Notes under the pieces: model-generated
Told to the model about the DNA's origin: nothing
Seen by the model: only the letters and a program-made list of their open reading frames with translations
The model's database searches: none
Part shown: one piece after another, positions 60,252-64,000 of the stretch
Layout of the letters: the number at the start of each line of letters is the position of its first letter
Numbering within the stretch: position 1 is the stretch's first letter
Program-made: the position numbers and the translations under genes
Assembly: GCA_964453855.1 (NCBI GenBank)
Contig: CAYVRN010000003.1
Coordinates: 1-64,000 of the forward strand
From: JASMHC01 sp964453855
GTDB taxonomy: Bacteria > Pseudomonadota > Alphaproteobacteria > Rhodobacterales > Rhodobacteraceae
Direction of reading: 5' to 3'
Length of the DNA stretch: 64,000 bases

Positions 60252-61495
60252 TCAGAGTCTCCTTGAAAAACAGCCGAAAGAGGCCGCGGAGCCATCACTC
60301 CGCCCAATAGATCGGCTGTTGAATTTGCGTCGAACTGGATGAGATCCCCTATCGCAGCCTCGTCGACTGTTTGAGGTGCAAGTCCAAGCGCCGCTCGGGC
60401 GTTGGTGGTGATCATCGGGAGATAGCGCCCAAACGGCGGATCAAGATGCGCGGCCAGTGTGGCCAGCGCCAAAGTCTGCCTTGGATCAAAGCGACCCAAC
60501 GGGCAGAACGCATCACGGACATTATCAGTGCCAATAACCATATTAACCCCAGCTTCCTGAAGCTCTCTGATCCGCGTCAGACCGCGCCGGTCAGGCGTTC
60601 CTTCGGTACGTCCTTGTAGATACAGGTTGGCTGAAGGCAGGCTGACAACGGAAATGCGTGCCTTAGCCAGTTTTTCGGCTAAGCGATCCAGCTCTATCGA
60701 CGATAGGTTCATCAGACTACATGCGTGTCCACAAAGAACTGGCCCCTGAAAGTCCATAGAAATCGCGGTTTCGGCGATAATTGCTAGACCATCCAGACCG
60801 TCTTCAAGTCCTTCATCGACATGGAAATCAAGTGCTAAACCATGTTTTTCTGCCATCTTAAAGGCATTGCGAATGCCAGCTTCGCGCTCTGTCTGGTCGA
60901 AAACAAAACTGCCCAGAACGCCGCCTTTGTCCGCGATCTGACGAGCGATTCTGTCGGCAGTTGTCAAATCCGCCAGATCTTCGATACCTGTCAGCGGAGC
61001 GATTTGCATTGTCAGCTTGTCCCGATACTCTTCCTTTAGTTCACAAAGAATTGGCCAAGCCTTTGACGGGGCGCTGTGGTTTGCAGGTTGACCCCAATCG
61101 ACATGCGTGCGGACTGTTCCACAGCCTGAGGAAACCAATTCGTCCAAACCTAGGCTGGCGCGTGCTCGGATATCTTCGGTTGTCCACCCAAGCCGGTCCT
61201 TGGCCTGCGCATCAATCGCCGCCTGAAGATCCCCGCCAACGCCCTCCATCCGCGAAATCGTGTGGCACTTGTCCAGATGCACATGCGCTTCGGTAAATTT
61301 GGGAAGTACGATACGGGCAGGGATATCCGGTTGGGAAGAGGGAAGCATACCCACAACTCTCCCATCTTTGATGACGAGGTCGCCTTGAAGGGCGTCCTGA
61401 ACCGACTGCCCGCCAAAGGCGCTAGGTGCATTAATAACCGACAAGGGCACGCGAACGTTTGAAACCGTACCGTCAACGCTGGTGTGATCCTTCAT
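60248..61495 (-). CDS. Cytosine deaminase-like amidohydrolase
   Basis: A 415-residue metal-dependent hydrolase of the amidohydrolase superfamily, closest to cytosine/creatinine/isoguanine deaminases. Metal and catalytic residues are visible: HxH in PKFTEAHVHLDKCHT, His in LDFHVDEG, His in GPVLCGHACSL and Asp in MVIGTDNVRDAFCPLG. It would deaminate or hydrolyse a cyclic amidine or N-heterocycle. The ATG at 61495 follows the creatininase stop by two bases (TGACTATG); a TTG at 61501 is less likely. Role in the cluster is inferred from neighbours. Confidence 0.87.
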   Translation of the reverse strand: MKDHTSVDGTVSNVRVPLSVINAPSAFGGQSVQDALQGDLVIKDGRVVGMLPSSQPDIPARIVLPKFTEAHVHLDKCHTISRMEGVGGDLQAAIDAQAKDRLGWTTEDIRARASLGLDELVSSGCGTVRTHVDWGQPANHSAPSKAWPILCELKEEYRDKLTMQIAPLTGIEDLADLTTADRIARQIADKGGVLGSFVFDQTEREAGIRNAFKMAEKHGLALDFHVDEGLEDGLDGLAIIAETAISMDFQGPVLCGHACSLMNLSSIELDRLAEKLAKARISVVSLPSANLYLQGRTEGTPDRRGLTRIRELQEAGVNMVIGTDNVRDAFCPLGRFDPRQTLALATLAAHLDPPFGRYLPMITTNARAALGLAPQTVDEAAIGDLIQFDANSTADLLGGVMAPRPLSAVFQGDSE

Positions 61496-61497
61496 AG

Positions 61498-62283
61498 TCA
61501 AGCCCTGTGGTCGAATTTGGCGAATTCTTTCAGGAATTCTACAAAGTTCCGCGCAGCCGAGCTAAGAAGATGCTCACCTTTTTCAACCGTTGCGGCTGCA
61601 GCGTTACCGCAGGCGCCTGCAAGATGGAGATCATCAATAATCCACGAAGGTCGCGCCGCTTGCCCAGTTAGTCCGATTAAACGGCTGTTTTTTTCCCATT
61701 CGTTCATAGCCGGGATGAAATTTTGAGCGCGGGTCATATCCACTAAGTCTGGTTTAACTGCAAGCATGACGGACGTCTCGCTTTCGCCTGCATGCAGGTC
61801 GATGGCATAGTCGTCAGCTGCGATTACTCCGCCTACGTCGGCAAAAGCGGACCACGAACATGTCGCCACGATCATGTCATGTGTGATCCGAAGGTCTCGA
61901 GCTGCGATGTCCAGCACGGCGTTATTGCCACCGTGTCCGTTTAGTAATACCAGCCTCTGAATTCCCGTTCGGGCAACGCTGGCTCCGATGTCCCGCAGCG
62001 TGGCTAGCATTGTTTCGGCTGATAAACTCAGAGTTCCAGGGTGACGGTCATGTTCACCACTTTTGGTTATTGTCAGTGTCGGCAGAACCAGAACGCTTTG
62101 ATCGGCGTCTAGCAAGGAAAGACCGCGCTCAACTGTAGCCTCGACCAAATCGCGGTCCACGGACAAAGGCAGGTGCGGTCCATGTTGCTCAATGGCACCG
62201 ATCGGAACAACTGCGATCGTTCCTTTTGGCAAAGCATGAAAAGCCGATGCGGTTTGATCTGCCCAGTAACCTTGAAAACTCAT
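61498..62283 (-). CDS. Creatininase-family amidohydrolase
   Basis: A 261-residue binuclear metal hydrolase. Family ligands are visible in VPIGAIEQHGPHLPLSVDRDL (Glu, His, Asp), LNGHGGNNAVLDI (His) and DLHAGESETSVMLA (Glu). The family includes creatininase, formamide hydrolases of riboflavin synthesis and the peptidase MftE of mycofactocin maturation, so the substrate may be a cyclic amide, an amide or a peptide. The start has a poor ribosome site and overlaps the stop of a 26-codon ORF (ATGA), so translation is probably coupled to it. Confidence 0.88.
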   Translation of the reverse strand: MSFQGYWADQTASAFHALPKGTIAVVPIGAIEQHGPHLPLSVDRDLVEATVERGLSLLDADQSVLVLPTLTITKSGEHDRHPGTLSLSAETMLATLRDIGASVARTGIQRLVLLNGHGGNNAVLDIAARDLRITHDMIVATCSWSAFADVGGVIAADDYAIDLHAGESETSVMLAVKPDLVDMTRAQNFIPAMNEWEKNSRLIGLTGQAARPSWIIDDLHLAGACGNAAAATVEKGEHLLSSAARNFVEFLKEFAKFDHRA

Positions 62284-62360
62284 ATCTCAAACCAACGACT
62301 GCTGGGTGGACACGTTTTTGGGTCCGATAATTGATCGCGTGAATGCACACGTTGAAACAT
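62280..62360 (-). CDS. Small ORF (26 codons) coupled to the creatininase gene
   Basis: ATG at 62360 is preceded by AAGGAGGACGGC, the strongest ribosome site in this cluster. The peptide starts MFQRVHSRDQLSDPK and ends SSRWFEI, with one Cys and a Pro pair. Its TGA overlaps the creatininase ATG (ATGA at 62283-62280). Good spacing plus precise overlap argue it is translated, either as a leader peptide that lets ribosomes reach the creatininase gene or as a small functional peptide. I recognise no homologue. It could be chance in a 205-base divergent gap. Confidence 0.5.
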   Translation of the reverse strand: MFQRVHSRDQLSDPKTCPPSSRWFEI

Positions 62361-62488
62361 GCCGTCCTCCTTGACGAAACGTTGCTACGTGGCCCTGTGA
62401 TTCAATCTGTGCCAGAGATATTCCAAAAGGGTTGCAAAGTTTTTCGTGACCCGCAAGTCTTATTTAGTCAAAATAAAAGGTTCACAAT

Positions 62489-62878
62489 ATGAAAGAGTTA
62501 ACCCCAAAAAGTCTCAATCCACCTTTAGCCCGATATGCACATGGCGTTGAAATTCCTGCCAGCTGGCGCATCGTCCAAACGTCCGGACAGCTGGGGATTC
62601 GCTTGGATGGGACTATTCCCGCCGACGCCTACGAACAGGCGAAAATCTGTTTTGAAAACATCAGGGAAATCCTGAAAGAGGCGGGTATGTGTGCGGGCGA
62701 TGTCTCCCATATATCCGCCTATGTTACAGATCGGGTCCATATGGCAGGATATATGCGTGCGCGAGACGAATTTGTGGGGCCGACAGACCGCTTACCCAGC
62801 TCGACGCTGTTAATCGTGTCAGGTTTTACGCGGGAAGAATTCAAAGTTGAAGTCGAGGTTCTGGCGGCCGCTCAATAG
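62489..62878 (+). CDS. RidA (YjgF/YER057c) family protein
   Basis: A 129-residue RidA-like trimeric protein. Canonical RidA hydrolyses reactive enamine/imine intermediates. Features are RIVQTSGQLGIRLDG, YEQAKICFENIREILKEAGM, the middle VSHISAYVTDR, and the late SSTLLIVSGFTREEFKVEVE; the position of the canonical Arg in RidA (LIEIE..A region) is occupied differently, so it may belong to a RidA subfamily without classic deaminase activity. It is divergent from the small ORF/creatininase operon and shares its promoter gap, suggesting co-regulation. Confidence 0.87.
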   Translation: MKELTPKSLNPPLARYAHGVEIPASWRIVQTSGQLGIRLDGTIPADAYEQAKICFENIREILKEAGMCAGDVSHISAYVTDRVHMAGYMRARDEFVGPTDRLPSSTLLIVSGFTREEFKVEVEVLAAAQ

Positions 62879-62912
62879 ATATGCGTATCGAAACTTAATT
62901 TGAAAGAACGAG

Positions 62913-63548
62913 TTAGCATCCAGCGTTCGAAGTACCCCAAGGCAAAACAGTTCGGCAAAGCTTGGCCCCTGACAACTGCCCTGAGGTAATGTTTGAGCCG
63001 GAAAGGTCAGCATCCGTTAGATCGGTTGCGTTCAATTTGGTGTTCGTGAAATCGACACCGGTTAGAACTGTTCCGATCAATGCGGCGCTTTCCAAATCGG
63101 TTGCAACCAAAATTGCGTCGCTAAGGTCAGCACCGGATAAGTTTACGCCAATGGCATTTGCGCTGCTTAAATCGGCTTTGCGCAGGTTCGTATTGCTAAG
63201 GTTCGAACCGCTCAGATCAGCCATATAGAAGTTAGATATGAGCAGGTTTGCTTCGGTAAGATTAACGGCCTTAAGTGTGGCCGAGAAAAAGTTTGTTCCC
63301 TCCATGCTGCCACGAGAGATATCGGCACCTGTTAGTGCGGCGTATGAAAGGTTTGAATAGTCAAGAACAACCCCCGATCGCTGTGCCGCAGATAGTTCAG
63401 CATAGCTTAGGTCACAGCCTGTGCAGCTGTTTGTCGCCGTTAATACTGCCCAGGCATCTCCGTCAACTGCATTTGCTGTTGTGCCGATCAAAGTGGCGGT
63501 GGCTGCGATGGCAAATGAGTTTGCGATCCGAGCGGGGTTCAATTTCAT
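62913..63548 (-). CDS. Secreted pentapeptide-repeat protein
   Basis: A 211-residue protein with a signal peptide (about residues 1-27, ending GTTANAVDG). Residues 45-190 are A(D/N)LXX pentapeptide repeats such as ADLSGSNLSNTNLRKADLSS, expected to fold as a right-handed beta-helix. N-terminal CTGC and a C-terminal CRTVLPWGTSNAGC bring Cys residues that may form disulfides. The periplasmic location suggests a binding or structural role, not DNA-gyrase protection. Convergent with ridA. Confidence 0.88.
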   Translation of the reverse strand: MKLNPARIANSFAIAATATLIGTTANAVDGDAWAVLTATNSCTGCDLSYAELSAAQRSGVVLDYSNLSYAALTGADISRGSMEGTNFFSATLKAVNLTEANLLISNFYMADLSGSNLSNTNLRKADLSSANAIGVNLSGADLSDAILVATDLESAALIGTVLTGVDFTNTKLNATDLTDADLSGSNITSGQLSGAKLCRTVLPWGTSNAGC

Positions 63549-63797
63549 GGCAGCACCTATCGATCATAGAATCCAAGTTTTCCGAAGAAAATGTGAGCTA
63601 CAAAAGTGGCGAGAAAATGTACGGATCCTGTCATTTCTAGGGAGCGTTAGAAGGGCATATGAGCGAACACTTAAAATTCAGGCTGCGATATTTCGGCTTG
63701 CAGACACCTGCCTGTAGATCATCCCGTTATTGAGCGAGCGGCAGAATGAAACATTAAGTGTGATCTTCAAGTATCTGTAATGATGAATGTTTTAATT

Positions 63798-64000
63798 TCA
63801 CTTGCGGCGTCTTCGACGGCGTCCCCCGGTTTCAGAATCACCGCCCGCTGTGTTAAAAGACACTGAGGGAAGGGAAACTACCTTGGCAAGCTCAGGAAAA
63901 GACGCATTGGCGTGCGGGATCGCATTCGCAGCCACGAAATGCTCTTGGAACTTCGGTTCAATCGCAGTTTCGACTTTAGTGATGTTCCGCACTGTCTTTT
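63798..64000 (-). CDS. C-terminal end of a probable corrinoid-protein reactivase (RamA/DUF4445 ASKHA type), partial
   Basis: Reading enters from the right edge in frame: VRNITKVETAIEPKFQEHFV, followed by AANAIPHANASFPELAKVVS, and ends at TGA 63798. The FQEHFVAANAIPH segment resembles the end of the RamA/RACo (DUF4445) family, ATP-dependent proteins that re-reduce inactivated cobalamin proteins. Only 67 codons are visible, so the assignment is tentative; a trimethylamine-methyltransferase-like corrinoid enzyme was considered. The tail GGDSETGGRRRRRRK resembles the Gly/Arg tail of the pterin-binding methyltransferase at 19262. A RamA-like protein is a known partner of split methionine synthase in roseobacters, which fits. 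The 249-base gap before the pentapeptide gene holds nothing clear. Confidence 0.5.
   Translation of the reverse strand, partial: KTVRNITKVETAIEPKFQEHFVAANAIPHANASFPELAKVVSLPSVSFNTAGGDSETGGRRRRRRK

Noticed and set aside
61498..62360. Mycofactocin or PQQ-like peptide-cofactor system (small peptide next to a creatininase homologue)
   Set aside because: No radical-SAM enzyme, no peptide-recognition protein and no precursor-like C-terminus; only the creatininase family is shared.
63659..63733. 24-codon ORF (+) with AGAAGGG before ATG in the gap right of the pentapeptide gene
   Set aside because: Spacing is very short, the frame overlaps no gene boundary, composition looks non-coding and there is no context; not enough for a feature.
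1..64000. tRNA, rRNA, CRISPR, IS element, integrase or prophage
   Set aside because: All gaps were inspected; none holds a tRNA-like cloverleaf, repeat-spacer array, transposase or integrase frame.

Overview
The window is a stretch of alphaproteobacterial chromosome, most likely from the Roseobacter group (Rhodobacteraceae). The reasons are the order rsmA-pdxA-surA-lptD-lptG-lptF followed by a divergent pepA-holC, a methionine-synthase-type methyltransferase set encoded as separate polypeptides (metF-like, pterin-binding subunit, small 'virulence factor' protein), the Ppx-RlmE pair, a DUF4167 protein, and coding style (G+C in the low to mid 50s by eye). I see no tRNA, rRNA, CRISPR array, transposase, integrase or phage gene. 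Genes are tightly packed and no gene-free gap exceeds about 250 bases.

Region 1 (1-18100) is an aerobic phenylacetate (Paa) catabolic island in three transcription units. A leftward unit holds a fused enoyl-CoA hydratase/3-hydroxyacyl-CoA dehydrogenase, a cytochrome P450 and paaZ, which runs off the left edge. A rightward unit holds paaG-paaI-paaK and a TetR regulator (called paaR here). A second leftward unit is paaJ-paaA-paaB-paaC-paaD-paaE. Two near-identical palindromes of the ACCGACCG-N2-CGGT type, one in the divergent fused-gene/paaG promoter and one before paaJ, are the likely operators of the TetR protein. A pseudouridine synthase and a hybrid histidine kinase sit between the units. 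A PAS-LuxR regulator divergent from an acyl-CoA ligase closes the island.

Region 2 (18100-35400) is mixed housekeeping: glucokinase; the corrinoid/folate methyltransferase operon; ppx-rlmE; a SLAC1/TehA-type channel; an EamA exporter; SelO; a nucleoside hydrolase; an orphan Fe3+-binding protein with an iron-box-like site; mazG; an M20 amidohydrolase and a ureohydrolase; and prfA-prmC.

Region 3 (35400-57030) holds the outer-membrane/LPS export operon, pepA-holC, a retropepsin-like protease, marC, an ABC-F ATPase, a Bcr/CflA-type MFS exporter, ndk, an SDR, polA coupled to a small tautomerase-like gene, and acnB.

Region 4 (57030-64000) is accessory. It has a tfoX-like gene broken by an in-frame TGA at codon 7, a DUF2165 membrane protein, and an apparently undescribed leftward catabolic operon: small 26-codon ORF, creatininase-family hydrolase, cytosine-deaminase-like amidohydrolase, FAD-linked oxidase, Fe(II)/2-oxoglutarate dioxygenase, with a divergent RidA gene. 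It ends with a secreted pentapeptide-repeat protein and the C-terminus of what looks like a corrinoid-protein reactivase. That C-terminus ends in an Arg-rich tail resembling the tail of the pterin-binding methyltransferase 43 kb away.

The best candidates for something new are the creatininase/deaminase/oxidase/dioxygenase/RidA cluster with its translationally coupled small ORF, the shared Gly/Arg tails on the two corrinoid-system proteins, and the P450 built into the phenylacetate operon.
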